This document shows positions 35,647-44,729 of a stretch of DNA of 64,000 nt, one piece after another (the first letter of the stretch is position 1; every line of letters starts with the position of its first letter). The stretch spans positions 16,713 to 80,712 of the forward strand of contig CAMBLG010000009.1 in NCBI GenBank assembly GCA_945868435.1, given 5' to 3'. Source of the DNA: an uncultured Lachnospiraceae bacterium. GTDB lineage: Bacteria > Bacillota > Clostridia > Lachnospirales > Lachnospiraceae. The position numbers and the translations under genes are program-made. The notes below the pieces were generated by a model that was given only the letters and a program-made list of their open reading frames with translations, ran no database searches and had not been told where the DNA came from.

Positions 35647-36576
35647 ATGGCAATTACTGCTGGAATGGTAAAAGAACTGCGCGAGATGACCGGCGCAGGA
35701 ATGATGGATTGTAAGAAGGCTCTGAATGAGACCAATGGTAACATGGAGGAGGCTGTTGAGTTCTTGAGAAAGAACGGTCAGGCTAAGGCTGAGAAGAAGG
35801 CAAACAGAATTGCTGCCGAGGGACTGTGTACAGTTGTTCTTAAGGATGACAAGACCGCTGCTGTCGTTGAAGTTAATTCAGAGACAGATTTCGTTGCAAA
35901 GAATGATACATTCCGTGATTTTGTTACTGCTGTGGCAACACAGGCTGTGAATTCTGATGCGGCTGATTTGGATGCGTTTATGGCTGAGCCATGGGCTGCA
36001 GATACAAGCAAGACAGTAGCAGATGCACTGGTAGAGAAGGTTGCTGTAATCGGTGAGAACCTTAAGATTCGTCGTTTTGAGAAGGTTGTTGCTGAGAATG
36101 GATGTGTTGTATCCTATATCCATGGTGCAGGACGTATCGGTGTAATCGTTGAGGCTGAGACCGCTGTTGTCAATGATGCGGTAAAGGAAGCTATGACCAA
36201 CATTGCAATGCAGATTGCTGCTTTGAATCCGAAGTATGTGAGCCGTGATGAAGTCAGCGCTGATTATATTGCACATGAGAAGGAAATTCTTCTCGCACAG
36301 ATCATGAATGATCCGAAGGAATCCCAGAAGCCTGAGAAGGTAATCAATGGAATGATCGAGGGTCGTATCAGCAAGGAATTGAAGGATATCTGTCTGGTAG
36401 ATCAGGTATACGTTAAGGCTGAGGATGGCAAGCAGACTGTTGGCAAGTATCTTGAGCAGGTTTCCAAGGAGATTGGACAGAATGTTTCTGTCAAGAGATT
36501 TGTTCGTTTTGAGACCGGCGAGGGACTTGAGAAGAAGCAGGAAGATTTTGCGGCTGAGGTTGCTGCACAGCTCTAA
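35647..36576 (+). CDS. tsf: Translation elongation factor Ts
   Basis: Nucleotide exchange factor for EF-Tu. 309 residues from ATG 35647, GGAGG upstream. Signature VKELREMTGAGMMDCKKAL, KANRIAAEG, and VNSETDFVAKND. rpsB-tsf is a near-universal pair. A strong terminator follows within 25 bases. Confidence 0.98.
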   Translation: MAITAGMVKELREMTGAGMMDCKKALNETNGNMEEAVEFLRKNGQAKAEKKANRIAAEGLCTVVLKDDKTAAVVEVNSETDFVAKNDTFRDFVTAVATQAVNSDAADLDAFMAEPWAADTSKTVADALVEKVAVIGENLKIRRFEKVVAENGCVVSYIHGAGRIGVIVEAETAVVNDAVKEAMTNIAMQIAALNPKYVSRDEVSADYIAHEKEILLAQIMNDPKESQKPEKVINGMIEGRISKELKDICLVDQVYVKAEDGKQTVGKYLEQVSKEIGQNVSVKRFVRFETGEGLEKKQEDFAAEVAAQL

Positions 36577-36598
36577 TCATTGTCTTGAAAAATTGGAG

Positions 36599-36628
36599 AG
36601 GACAGGAAGTGATTCCTGTCCTTTTTTT
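36599..36628 (+). terminator. Intrinsic terminator after tsf
   Basis: AGGACAGGAA (36599-36608), loop GTGA, TTCCTGTCCT (36613-36622), then six more T. A perfect 10-bp stem. Confidence 0.95.
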
Positions 36629-36639
36629 GAAGACAATTC

Positions 36640-36667
36640 TTTACAAGTGCCGAAAATGTGATAGAAT
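36640..36667 (+). promoter_or_regulatory. Promoter of the NodB-like gene
   Basis: TTTACA (36640-36645), 16-base spacer, TAGAAT (36662-36667) with TGA just upstream. It lies between the tsf terminator and the start at 36699 and may also drive the bactofilin, pyrH and later genes. Confidence 0.6.
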
Positions 36668-36698
36668 AAAGGTAAGTTTGTGTGCTTGGAGGAACGGA

Positions 36699-37670
36699 AT
36701 GACTACAAATGATACAGTGACCTTGGAACAGCAGCGTCAGAGACGAAAGAGGGTCAACCGTATTAAGACGGGAATCATCCTGACAATCGTAATCTGGATG
36801 CTGGCGTCGCTGCTGGCAATTATTCTGTTATCGGTTCAGGTGGTTCGGCTGAACCATCGAATTGAACGCTTGGAGGCGGCTTTGAATGGTTCTGTATCGG
36901 CAGATGTCACATTCGTCGATACAGAGGATGCCGGAGACGTGTTGGAGACTGATACACAGGCTGCTTCCGGGACACAACTGGATTATGATAAGATTGAGAC
37001 CGGAATTGATACGCCGGATAATATGGCGGAACCGGGGGATATGCATCAGGTTTATCTGACTTTTAACGGGACTCCGAACGAAAACACGATGGCGATTTTG
37101 GATGTGTTGAAGGAATATCAGGTTAAGGCCACATTTTTTGTAGACGGGAATGCATCAGAAGAGATGCGGGAGGTCTATAAAAGGATTGTTGAGGATGGGC
37201 ATACGCTTGGTATGCACTCTTACTCCAATCAATTCAGCACCATCTATGCTTCCACGGATGCGTTCTATGAAGATTACAGTAAGATATCCGATTATCTTGA
37301 GCAGGTAACGGGAGAGAAAAGCCTGTATTACCGATTTCCCGGTGGAAGCAGCAATGAGATCAGCAATGTGAATATGGCTGAGTTCGTTCATATTTTGAAT
37401 GAAAATCAGATTACATATTATGATTGGAATGTGTCGGCGGGGGATGCTGCGGCCGATTATTCCGTGGAGGATATTGTCTTAAATGTGACAGAGGGAGTAT
37501 CGAAGTATAAGACCTCTGTTGTGCTTTTGCACGACGGAGAGGATAAGTCAACAACGGTGGAGGCTCTTGGGCCGCTGATCGAAGCTCTGCTTGAGATGGA
37601 TGCACAGATCCTGCCGATTGATGAAAATACAAAGGTTATTCAATACATCAAGGCAGAAAGTGTTGAATAA
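36699..37670 (+). CDS. Membrane-anchored NodB-fold protein with degenerate deacetylase motifs
   Basis: 323 residues. Basic N-terminus, one membrane helix (about 24-46), coiled-coil piece, acidic linker, then a NodB/carbohydrate esterase 4 fold (about 116-318). Motif 1, normally TFDDG, reads TFNGT (residues 121-125): both aspartates are lost. Motif 2, normally HxxxH, reads HSYSN (173-177), losing one metal ligand. The RFPGG (212-216) and LLHDG (276-280) motifs remain. The fold is therefore kept but hydrolysis is doubtful. It lies between tsf and a bactofilin gene, outside the usual tsf-pyrH order. Start chosen by TGGAGGA. Confidence 0.88.
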   Translation: MTTNDTVTLEQQRQRRKRVNRIKTGIILTIVIWMLASLLAIILLSVQVVRLNHRIERLEAALNGSVSADVTFVDTEDAGDVLETDTQAASGTQLDYDKIETGIDTPDNMAEPGDMHQVYLTFNGTPNENTMAILDVLKEYQVKATFFVDGNASEEMREVYKRIVEDGHTLGMHSYSNQFSTIYASTDAFYEDYSKISDYLEQVTGEKSLYYRFPGGSSNEISNVNMAEFVHILNENQITYYDWNVSAGDAAADYSVEDIVLNVTEGVSKYKTSVVLLHDGEDKSTTVEALGPLIEALLEMDAQILPIDENTKVIQYIKAESVE

Positions 37671-37691
37671 GAATGATATGGAGGAAGTACG

Positions 37692-38468
37692 ATGGGATTA
37701 TTTAAAGATTTTAAAGAAGATTTCTCACAGGCAGTCAATGAGATGATGCCGGGCGCAGATGAACCACAACCAGCAGAGGAGAATACCGATAGTCTGGTTG
37801 TTGATACGCTGGGAGAGGATGTTGATGTGAAGTCTGAATTGTCAAAGCTGGATGGTCTTCTGGAGAATGCAATGTCTCCGAGTGCAAGTACCCCAGCGCA
37901 GAATACATCCGAGATAAAGCCGATGAAATCAACAGTAGAGGAGAAGAGAACAATGAGTGATACAACAGCAGGGACAAAGCCATTAGTGGAAAATCATGCA
38001 GCAAATTCAGGAGCGGTTGTCGATGAGACAACGGTTATTACTGCAAGTACTATTTTGACAGGTGATATTGCAACAGAGGGGTCTTTCGATATTCAGGGTA
38101 CCATTAACGGTAATGTATCCTGCAATGGAAAGCTTTCTGTTACAGGAACAATCAATGGTAACAGCGCAGCTTCTGAATTCTTCGCAGATGTGGCAAAGGT
38201 CGAGGGAGAAGTGGTAAGTAACGGTACTGTTAAGATTGGTGCAGGCTCTGTGATCATTGGTAATATTACCGCAGCTTCAGCTGTTATTGCCGGTGCGGTT
38301 AAGGGAGATATCGATGTACAGGGACCGGTTGTTGTAGATACATCTGCAGTGATCATGGGTAATATCAAGTCTCGTTCCGTACAGATCAACAACGGAGCAG
38401 TAATCGAGGGATTCTGCTCACAGTGCTACGCTGACATTGACGTACAGGGTCTGTTTGACGGAAGATAA
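37692..38468 (+). CDS. Bactofilin family cytoskeletal protein
   Basis: 258 residues. C-terminal bactofilin beta-helix (about 110-255), with repeating hydrophobic/glycine strands such as GSFDIQGTINGNVSCNGKL and GSVIIGNITAASAVIAGAV; preceded by about 110 residues of disordered, acidic sequence beginning MGLFKDFKEDFSQAVNEMM. Bactofilins polymerise without nucleotide at membranes. An internal ATG (37953, residue 88) has its own GAGGAG site and could yield a 171-residue short form. It lies between the NodB-like gene and pyrH. Confidence 0.88.
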   Translation: MGLFKDFKEDFSQAVNEMMPGADEPQPAEENTDSLVVDTLGEDVDVKSELSKLDGLLENAMSPSASTPAQNTSEIKPMKSTVEEKRTMSDTTAGTKPLVENHAANSGAVVDETTVITASTILTGDIATEGSFDIQGTINGNVSCNGKLSVTGTINGNSAASEFFADVAKVEGEVVSNGTVKIGAGSVIIGNITAASAVIAGAVKGDIDVQGPVVVDTSAVIMGNIKSRSVQINNGAVIEGFCSQCYADIDVQGLFDGR

Positions 38469-38497
38469 TTCAATCATAGATGGAGAGGATACTGGAT

Positions 38498-39196
38498 ATG
38501 AAGCGAATTTTGTTGAAACTGAGTGGTGAGGCACTGGCGGGAGACAAGCATCATGGTTTTGATGAGCCGACGGTGACAGAGGTCGCAAAGCAGGTAAAGC
38601 AGTTGGTGGATTCCGGAGTACAGGTTGGTATTGTGATTGGCGGTGGAAATTTCTGGCGCGGACGTACCAGTGAGACCATTGACCGTACCAAGGCGGACCA
38701 GATTGGTATGCTGGCCACGGTGATGAACTGTATTTATGTGTCTGAGATATTCCGCTCAGTTGGCATGATGACAGCAGTGCTGACGCCTTTTGAGTGTGGT
38801 AATATGACCAAACTCTTTTCCAAAGATCGTGCGAACAAATATTTTCAGCATAATATGGTTGTTTTCTTCGCAGGAGGAACCGGTCATCCTTATTTCTCCA
38901 CCGATACAGCTACAACACTTCGGGCTATCGAGATTGAGGCAGACGGAATCTATCTGGCGAAGGCCATCGACGGTGTGTATGACAGTGATCCGAAGACCAA
39001 TCCAAATGCGAAAAAGTACGATGAGGTTTCTATTCAGGAGGTTATTGACAAGAAGCTTGCAGTGGTAGATCTGACGGCTTCCGTCATGTGCATGGAGAAT
39101 CAGATGCCGATGTATGTATTTGGCTTGAATGAAGAGAATAGCATTGTCAATGCGGTCAATGGAACGTTTAATGGGACGATGGTTACGGTTGACTAG
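38498..39196 (+). CDS. pyrH: Uridylate kinase
   Basis: Phosphorylates UMP to UDP. 232 residues from ATG 38498; GGAGAGG lies 9 bases upstream, and ATG 38480 lies before it. Motifs: KRILLKLSGEALAG, VVIGGGNFWRG-like stretch (VIGGGNFWRGRTS) and FSTDTATTLRAIEIEAD. Ends near a small hairpin before frr. Confidence 0.97.
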   Translation: MKRILLKLSGEALAGDKHHGFDEPTVTEVAKQVKQLVDSGVQVGIVIGGGNFWRGRTSETIDRTKADQIGMLATVMNCIYVSEIFRSVGMMTAVLTPFECGNMTKLFSKDRANKYFQHNMVVFFAGGTGHPYFSTDTATTLRAIEIEADGIYLAKAIDGVYDSDPKTNPNAKKYDEVSIQEVIDKKLAVVDLTASVMCMENQMPMYVFGLNEENSIVNAVNGTFNGTMVTVD

Positions 39197-39240
39197 AATA
39201 TCATGTCCTAAGAGGGGGACATTTTACAGGAGGTTACTAT

Positions 39241-39795
39241 ATGGACGAGAGATTAGTTACATTTGAAGATAAAATGGGAAAGAGTCTTTCCAACCTGGAA
39301 GATGAATTTGCCGGCATTCGTGCAGGACGTGCCAATCCGCATGTGCTGGACAAATTGAGAGTGGATTATTACGGCACACCTTCTCCGATTCAGAGCGTTG
39401 CCAATGTCAGCGTTCCGGAGCCGCGTATGATTCAGATTCAGCCTTGGGAGGCTTCTATGGTCAAGGAGATCGAGAAGGCAATCATGGCATCGGATCTGGG
39501 AATTAATCCGACCAACGATGGAAAGCTGATTCGTCTGGTATTTCCGGAACTTACGGAGGAGAGACGTAAAGAGCTTGCAAAGGATATAAAGAAAAAGGGT
39601 GAGAATACGAAGGTGGCAGTTCGTAATATCCGTCGTGATGCCATGGATCATTTTAAGAAGATCGGTAAGGAAGAGGACATCTCAGAGGATCAGATCAAAG
39701 ATCTGGAGGATGGAATTCAGAAGCTGACCGATCAGTATGTGGCTAAGATCGATAAGGCTGTGGAAGTAAAGTCACAGGAGATTCTTACAGTATAA
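39241..39795 (+). CDS. frr: Ribosome recycling factor
   Basis: Splits post-termination ribosomes with EF-G. 184 residues, standard length. Marks: EFAGIRAGRANPHVLDKLRV, DYYGTPSPIQSVANVSVPE and RKELAKDIKKKGENTKVAVR. ACAGGAGG precedes the ATG. pyrH-frr is a conserved pair. Confidence 0.98.
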   Translation: MDERLVTFEDKMGKSLSNLEDEFAGIRAGRANPHVLDKLRVDYYGTPSPIQSVANVSVPEPRMIQIQPWEASMVKEIEKAIMASDLGINPTNDGKLIRLVFPELTEERRKELAKDIKKKGENTKVAVRNIRRDAMDHFKKIGKEEDISEDQIKDLEDGIQKLTDQYVAKIDKAVEVKSQEILTV

Positions 39796-39807
39796 TACGA
39801 CTGATTG

Positions 39808-39839
39808 AGGGGGCATTGCCGCAGGCAGATGTCCCTTTT
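39808..39839 (+). terminator. Possible weak terminator after frr
   Basis: AGGGGGCAT (39808-39816) can pair with ATGTCCCT (39829-39836) with one bulged G, and four T overlap the 3' arm. The short T run suggests partial termination; the downstream genes are co-directional. Confidence 0.4.
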
Positions 39840-39886
39840 CACATTGAGGGAACTTGTCTGCCAGAATATGGAATACGAGGTGTACA

Positions 39887-40648
39887 ATGAATATACCAGA
39901 GCATGTTGCGATTATATTAGACGGAAACGGAAGATGGGCCAAGAGCAAGGGAATGCCGCGCAATTACGGACATACCATGGGTGCAAGGAATGTAGAAACC
40001 GTATGTCAGGCAGCGGAAGAGCTTGGTATCAAGTACCTGACACTGTATGCGTTTTCCACAGAGAACTGGAATCGGCCGCAGGCAGAGGTGGATGCGCTCA
40101 TGAAGCTTTTGGAGAGCTATTTGAAAAACTGTGTTAAAACAGCGGATAAGAACCATATGCGCGTCCGGGTTATTGGCGAAATCAGCAGATTATCGGAGAC
40201 GTTTCAGGAGAAAATAAGGCAGTTGGAGGAGTCATCCGCGAAAAATACGGGATTGAATCTGACTATTGCCATCAATTACGGCAGCCGGGATGAGATGCTT
40301 CGGGCCATGAAGCATATGTTTGCGGATTGTGCGTCCGGCAAACTGAATGCGCAGGCAATTGATGAGGCCTGTTTTTCTTCTTATCTGGATACCAGAGATA
40401 TTCCGGATCCGGACCTCTTGATTCGGACCAGCGGGGAACAGCGCTTGTCCAACTATCTGCTCTGGCAGCTTGCTTACAGTGAATTCTATTTTACGGATGT
40501 TCCGTGGCCGGATTTTCACAAGAAGGAGCTTGAAGAGGCAATTGCGGCATATAATAAGAGAGAACGCAGATTTGGTGGAATCGTAACAACCCCGGAGGAA
40601 GAGGCGTTTGCCTCACAGGACAGAGAATCGGAGGTGTCACATGTTTAA
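39887..40648 (+). CDS. uppS: Isoprenyl transferase (undecaprenyl diphosphate synthase)
   Basis: Makes the C55 lipid carrier for wall synthesis. 253 residues from ATG 39887. Catalytic Asp and P-loop-like region in AIILDGNGRWAKSKGMPRNY, substrate residues in LTLYAFSTENWNRP, and DLLIRTSGEQRLSNYLLWQ near the C-terminus. GAGGTG is 4 bases upstream, and the in-frame start at 39854 is weaker. cdsA overlaps the end by 8 bases. Confidence 0.96.
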   Translation: MNIPEHVAIILDGNGRWAKSKGMPRNYGHTMGARNVETVCQAAEELGIKYLTLYAFSTENWNRPQAEVDALMKLLESYLKNCVKTADKNHMRVRVIGEISRLSETFQEKIRQLEESSAKNTGLNLTIAINYGSRDEMLRAMKHMFADCASGKLNAQAIDEACFSSYLDTRDIPDPDLLIRTSGEQRLSNYLLWQLAYSEFYFTDVPWPDFHKKELEEAIAAYNKRERRFGGIVTTPEEEAFASQDRESEVSHV

Positions 40649-41438
40649 GACGAGGTTATTAAGCGGAATCGTGCTGGTGATTCTTGCGATTGCGTTGATC
40701 CTTGCAGGTGGTGATGTGCTGCTTTTTGCAACACTTGTGATTTCCTGCATCGGGATGTATGAGCTTTACCGTGTGTTTGGCGTGGAGAAGAGTGTGCTGG
40801 GAGGCATAGGATATCTTGCGGCAATCGTGTACTACTGTAATTTGAAGTGGGACTTTATTCCGGAGATACTGATGCTCCTTATGATTTTCATGATTGCATT
40901 GATGTTTGTGTTTGTGTTCGCATACCCAAAGTATCACAGCAGACAGGTCATGGCGGTATTCTTTGGCATGTTTTACGTGGCAGTCATGCTGTCTTATGTG
41001 TACCGTCTGCGCCTTCTGGATCGTGGATTGTACCTGGCTTTCCTTGTGTTTTTGTGCTCATGGGGATGCGATACCTGCGCATACTGTGTGGGAAAACTCA
41101 TCGGAAAGCATAAGATGTCGCCAAAGCTCAGCCCGAAAAAGTCGGTGGAGGGCGCAGTGGGAGGTGTCGTTGGTGCAGCGCTGTTAACGGCGTTGTATGC
41201 ATACATTTTCCGGACACAGATGTCTTTGGGGACTGTACAGATCTGGATACTCGCAGGAATTGCGGCTGTGGCAGCACTGATTTCCATGGTGGGAGATCTG
41301 ACGGCCTCGGCTATCAAACGGAATTATGACATCAAGGATTATGGACATCTGATTCCGGGACATGGAGGAATTCTGGACCGTTTTGACAGTATGATCATTA
41401 CGGCTCCGATTTTATTTTACCTGGCATGTTATATTTGA
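40641..41438 (+). CDS. cdsA: Phosphatidate cytidylyltransferase
   Basis: Makes CDP-diacylglycerol for phospholipids. 265 residues, about eight membrane helices. Signature GDLTASAIKRNYDIKDYGHL then IPGHGGILDRFDS near the C-terminus is complete. ATG 40641 has GGAGGTG 4 bases upstream and overlaps uppS. Part of the uppS-cdsA-dxr-rseP cluster common in Firmicutes. Confidence 0.97.
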   Translation: MFKTRLLSGIVLVILAIALILAGGDVLLFATLVISCIGMYELYRVFGVEKSVLGGIGYLAAIVYYCNLKWDFIPEILMLLMIFMIALMFVFVFAYPKYHSRQVMAVFFGMFYVAVMLSYVYRLRLLDRGLYLAFLVFLCSWGCDTCAYCVGKLIGKHKMSPKLSPKKSVEGAVGGVVGAALLTALYAYIFRTQMSLGTVQIWILAGIAAVAALISMVGDLTASAIKRNYDIKDYGHLIPGHGGILDRFDSMIITAPILFYLACYI

Positions 41439-41447
41439 GGATAAGAG

Positions 41448-42599
41448 ATGAAGGATAGAAAAAAGATTGCAATCCTGGGATCCACCGGTTCCATCGGAAC
41501 CCAGACCCTTGCGGTGGCGGAAGAGCAGGGAGATATTGACGTAATCGCACTGGCTTGCGGCGGTAACATTAAGCTTCTGGAAGAACAGATGCGCGCATTT
41601 TCCCCTAAGCTTGTAAGTGTGTGGAATGAGGAGGATGCAAAGGAGCTTCGGCTTCGCACGGCAGACCTGAATATTCCGATTCGAACCGGAATGGACGGAC
41701 TCATCGAAGTTGCGACCCTGGAGGAGTCGGAGATTCTTGTGACTGCAATTGTTGGGATGCTTGGAATCCGCCCGACGATTGCAGCCATCGAGGCGGGGAA
41801 GACGATTGCGTTGGCCAACAAGGAAACACTGGTGACTGCGGGACACATCATTATTCCGCTGGCGAGAGAGCATCAGGTATCCATTCTTCCGGTGGACAGT
41901 GAACATAGTGCGATTTTTCAATCGCTGCAGGGAAACGAAGGCAATCGGATCCATAAGATTCTTCTCACAGCCTCCGGCGGTCCGTTTCGCGGGAAAAAGC
42001 GTGATGAGTTAAAACAGATTCAGGTGGAGGATGCATTGAAGCATCCCAACTGGAGCATGGGAAGAAAGATCACCATTGACTCCTCTACGCTGGTCAATAA
42101 GGGACTGGAAGTGATGGAAGCCAAATGGCTCTTTGGTGTGGAATTGGACCAGATCGAAGTCGTGGTACATCCCCAGAGTGTGGTTCACTCTGCCGTGGAG
42201 TATGAGGATGGCGCGGTAATTGCGCAGCTTGGAACGCCGGATATGCGGCTTCCAATCCAATATGCGCTATATTATCCGAGTCGCCGTCCCTTGTCCGGAA
42301 AGCGGCTGGATTTGTTTGCACTGCAGGATCTGACCTTTGAGCGGCCGGATACGGAGACCTTCCGCGGGCTGGCGCTGGCCTACGAGGCAATGAAGAGGGG
42401 AGGCAGTGTGCCTACGGCGTACAATGCGGCCAATGAAAAGGCGGTTGCGCTGTTTTTGAATCGAAAAATCAAGTATCTGGAGATTACAGATATCATTCAG
42501 GCTACAATGGAGTATTGTAACTTTTACGAACATCCAAATGTGGAAGAAATATTAGCGACAGAGCAGGAGGCCTATGAGTTCATAGGTAGCAGGTGGTAA
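41448..42599 (+). CDS. dxr: 1-deoxy-D-xylulose 5-phosphate reductoisomerase
   Basis: Second step of the MEP isoprenoid pathway. 383 residues. NADPH-binding GSTGSIGTQTLAVAEE, active-site residues in VDSEHSAIFQSLQG, ASGGPFR and HPNWSMGRKITIDSSTLVNK. With ispG nearby it shows that isoprenoids come from the MEP route. The rseP start follows one base after the stop. Confidence 0.98.
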   Translation: MKDRKKIAILGSTGSIGTQTLAVAEEQGDIDVIALACGGNIKLLEEQMRAFSPKLVSVWNEEDAKELRLRTADLNIPIRTGMDGLIEVATLEESEILVTAIVGMLGIRPTIAAIEAGKTIALANKETLVTAGHIIIPLAREHQVSILPVDSEHSAIFQSLQGNEGNRIHKILLTASGGPFRGKKRDELKQIQVEDALKHPNWSMGRKITIDSSTLVNKGLEVMEAKWLFGVELDQIEVVVHPQSVVHSAVEYEDGAVIAQLGTPDMRLPIQYALYYPSRRPLSGKRLDLFALQDLTFERPDTETFRGLALAYEAMKRGGSVPTAYNAANEKAVALFLNRKIKYLEITDIIQATMEYCNFYEHPNVEEILATEQEAYEFIGSRW

Positions 42600-42600
42600 G

Positions 42601-43635
42601 TTGAGTATCATAATTGCATTAATTGTATTTAGCATTATCGTTATTTTTCACGAGCTGGGGCATTTCTGGCTCGCAAAGGCCAATGGAATCAAGGTGAATG
42701 AGTTCTCTCTGGGACTTGGACCGACTATTTGGGGAATCCAGAAGGGAGAGACCAAGTATTCCATCAAGCTTTTGCCTTTTGGCGGAGCCTGCATGATGGA
42801 GGGGGAGGATGAGGAATCCTCTGATGAGCGGGCATTTGGGGCCAAATCCGTATGGGCCAGAATGAGCGTCGTGTTTGCAGGTCCGTTCTTTAACTTTATC
42901 ATGGCCTTTGTGTTTGCGTTTGTGCTCATGTGCTGCATTGGCTACGACAAGCCGGAGATCACGGATGTCCTGCCGAATTATGCGGCAGAGGAAGCCGGTA
43001 TGCAGGCGGGGGACACCATAGTCAAGATCAATCACATGTCCATTCACTTTTACCGGGAGATCAGTGCGTATTCGACTTTTCATCCGGGAGAGACCGTAGA
43101 GATTACTTATCTGCGGGACGGAGAGGAATATACCACAACGCTGGTTCCGAAATATGATGAGGAAAGCGGGCGTTATCTGTATGGATTTACCTATATGTCA
43201 CAGCGTGTGAAGGGCAATGTGCTGACCAATCTGAAGAACAGCTTTTATGAAGTAAGGTATTGGATCTACACGACTCTGCAAAGTCTTCGGATGCTTGTAA
43301 CAGGTCAGCTTTCGGTCAATGAGTTGAGCGGCCCGGTGGGCATTGTCAAAAATATGGGAGATACGTATACACAGGCGGTGGAGAGCGAAGGATATTACAC
43401 GGCATTCTTAAATATATTAAACTGGGTAATCCTGTTGTCCGCCAACCTCGGAGTTATGAATCTTTTGCCGCTTCCGGCACTGGACGGAGGCCGTCTGGTA
43501 TTTTTGATCGTGGAGGCAATCCGCCGGAAGAAAATTGACCCGAACAAAGAGGGATTTGTGCATCTGATTGGAATTGCACTTTTGTTCCTCCTCATGTTCG
43601 TGGTAATGTTCAACGATATTAGAAAATTATTTTAA
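42601..43635 (+). CDS. rseP: Site-2 intramembrane metalloprotease RseP
   Basis: Regulated intramembrane proteolysis. 344 residues. Zinc motif HELGH at about residues 18-22 (FHELGHFWLAKANGIKVNEF), a PDZ domain (about 115-195), and the second catalytic motif in NLLPLPALDGGRLVF. Four membrane segments. Start is TTG 42601 with AGGTGG 4 bases upstream. Firmicute relatives cut anti-sigma factors or signal peptides; the substrate is not shown here. Confidence 0.96.
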   Translation: MSIIIALIVFSIIVIFHELGHFWLAKANGIKVNEFSLGLGPTIWGIQKGETKYSIKLLPFGGACMMEGEDEESSDERAFGAKSVWARMSVVFAGPFFNFIMAFVFAFVLMCCIGYDKPEITDVLPNYAAEEAGMQAGDTIVKINHMSIHFYREISAYSTFHPGETVEITYLRDGEEYTTTLVPKYDEESGRYLYGFTYMSQRVKGNVLTNLKNSFYEVRYWIYTTLQSLRMLVTGQLSVNELSGPVGIVKNMGDTYTQAVESEGYYTAFLNILNWVILLSANLGVMNLLPLPALDGGRLVFLIVEAIRRKKIDPNKEGFVHLIGIALLFLLMFVVMFNDIRKLF

Positions 43636-43670
43636 GTCTACATTTGAAATGATGAAATGAGGATGACACA

Positions 43671-44726
43671 ATGGAAAGACATGCGACGAGAGAAGTGAGG
43701 ATTGGAAAACGGGTGATCGGTGGGACGAATCCCATTGCAATACAGTCTATGACCAATACGCGAACCGAGGATGTAAACGCTACGGTTGCGCAGATTCGTA
43801 AGCTTACCCAGGCAGGCTGCGAGATTATCCGCTGCGCAGTTCCGACGATGGAGGCCGCAGAAGCTCTGGCTGAAATTAAGAAACAGATCGAGATTCCTCT
43901 GGTGGCAGATATCCACTTTGACTACAAGCTTGCCATTGCGGCAATGGAGTATGGGGCAGACAAGATTCGTATCAACCCGGGAAATATAGGCAGTGCGGAC
44001 CGCGTGAGGGCGGTCGTGGACGTGGCAAAAGAGCGGAACATTCCGATTCGTGTCGGTGTCAACAGCGGTTCCCTGGAAAAGGAACTGGTGGAAAAGTATC
44101 ACGGCGTCACAGCAGAGGGAATTGTGGAGAGCGCGCTGGACAAAGTGAAGCTCATTGAGGATATGGGATATGACAATCTGGTTATCAGCATCAAATCCTC
44201 GGATGTCATGATGTGTGTTCGGGCGCATGAACTGATTGCGGATCAGACAGATCATCCTCTGCATGTGGGCATTACCGAGGCCGGAACGCTGATCAGTGGA
44301 AATATTAAGTCCTCCATCGGTCTGGGACTGATTTTGAATCAGGGAATCGGCGATACGATACGCGTGTCTCTGACCGGAGATCCATTGGAAGAGATTAAGT
44401 CTGCCAAGTTGATCCTAAAGACGCTGGGACTTCGAAAAGGCGGCATAGAGGTGGTGTCATGCCCGACCTGTGGCCGGACGAAGATTGATCTGATCGGACT
44501 GGCCAATCAGGTGGAGACTATGGCAGCGGAATTCCCGCTGGATATTAAGCTTGCAGTGATGGGCTGCGTTGTGAACGGACCGGGAGAGGCAAAAGAAGCA
44601 GATCTCGGCGTCGCCGGAGGAATCGGCGAGGGCCTTATTATCAAGCATGGAGAAGTGTACAAAAAAGTACCGGAGAGCGAACTTCTTTCCGCACTGCGGT
44701 ATGAACTTGAACATTGGGGTGAATAG
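43671..44726 (+). CDS. ispG: 4-hydroxy-3-methylbut-2-enyl-diphosphate synthase
   Basis: Iron-sulfur enzyme of the MEP pathway. 351 residues, short bacterial form. Barrel opening IGGTNPIAIQSMTNTRTEDV; cluster cysteines in SCPTCGRTKID and AVMGCVVNGPGEAKEADLG. polC starts 3 bases after the stop. Confidence 0.97.
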   Translation: MERHATREVRIGKRVIGGTNPIAIQSMTNTRTEDVNATVAQIRKLTQAGCEIIRCAVPTMEAAEALAEIKKQIEIPLVADIHFDYKLAIAAMEYGADKIRINPGNIGSADRVRAVVDVAKERNIPIRVGVNSGSLEKELVEKYHGVTAEGIVESALDKVKLIEDMGYDNLVISIKSSDVMMCVRAHELIADQTDHPLHVGITEAGTLISGNIKSSIGLGLILNQGIGDTIRVSLTGDPLEEIKSAKLILKTLGLRKGGIEVVSCPTCGRTKIDLIGLANQVETMAAEFPLDIKLAVMGCVVNGPGEAKEADLGVAGGIGEGLIIKHGEVYKKVPESELLSALRYELEHWGE

Positions 44727-44729
44727 ATC

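Noticed and set aside
39203..39222. ATGTCC/GGACAT hairpin between pyrH and frr
   Set aside because: Only six pairs with a short T run; too weak to call a terminator, and pyrH-frr are normally co-transcribed.
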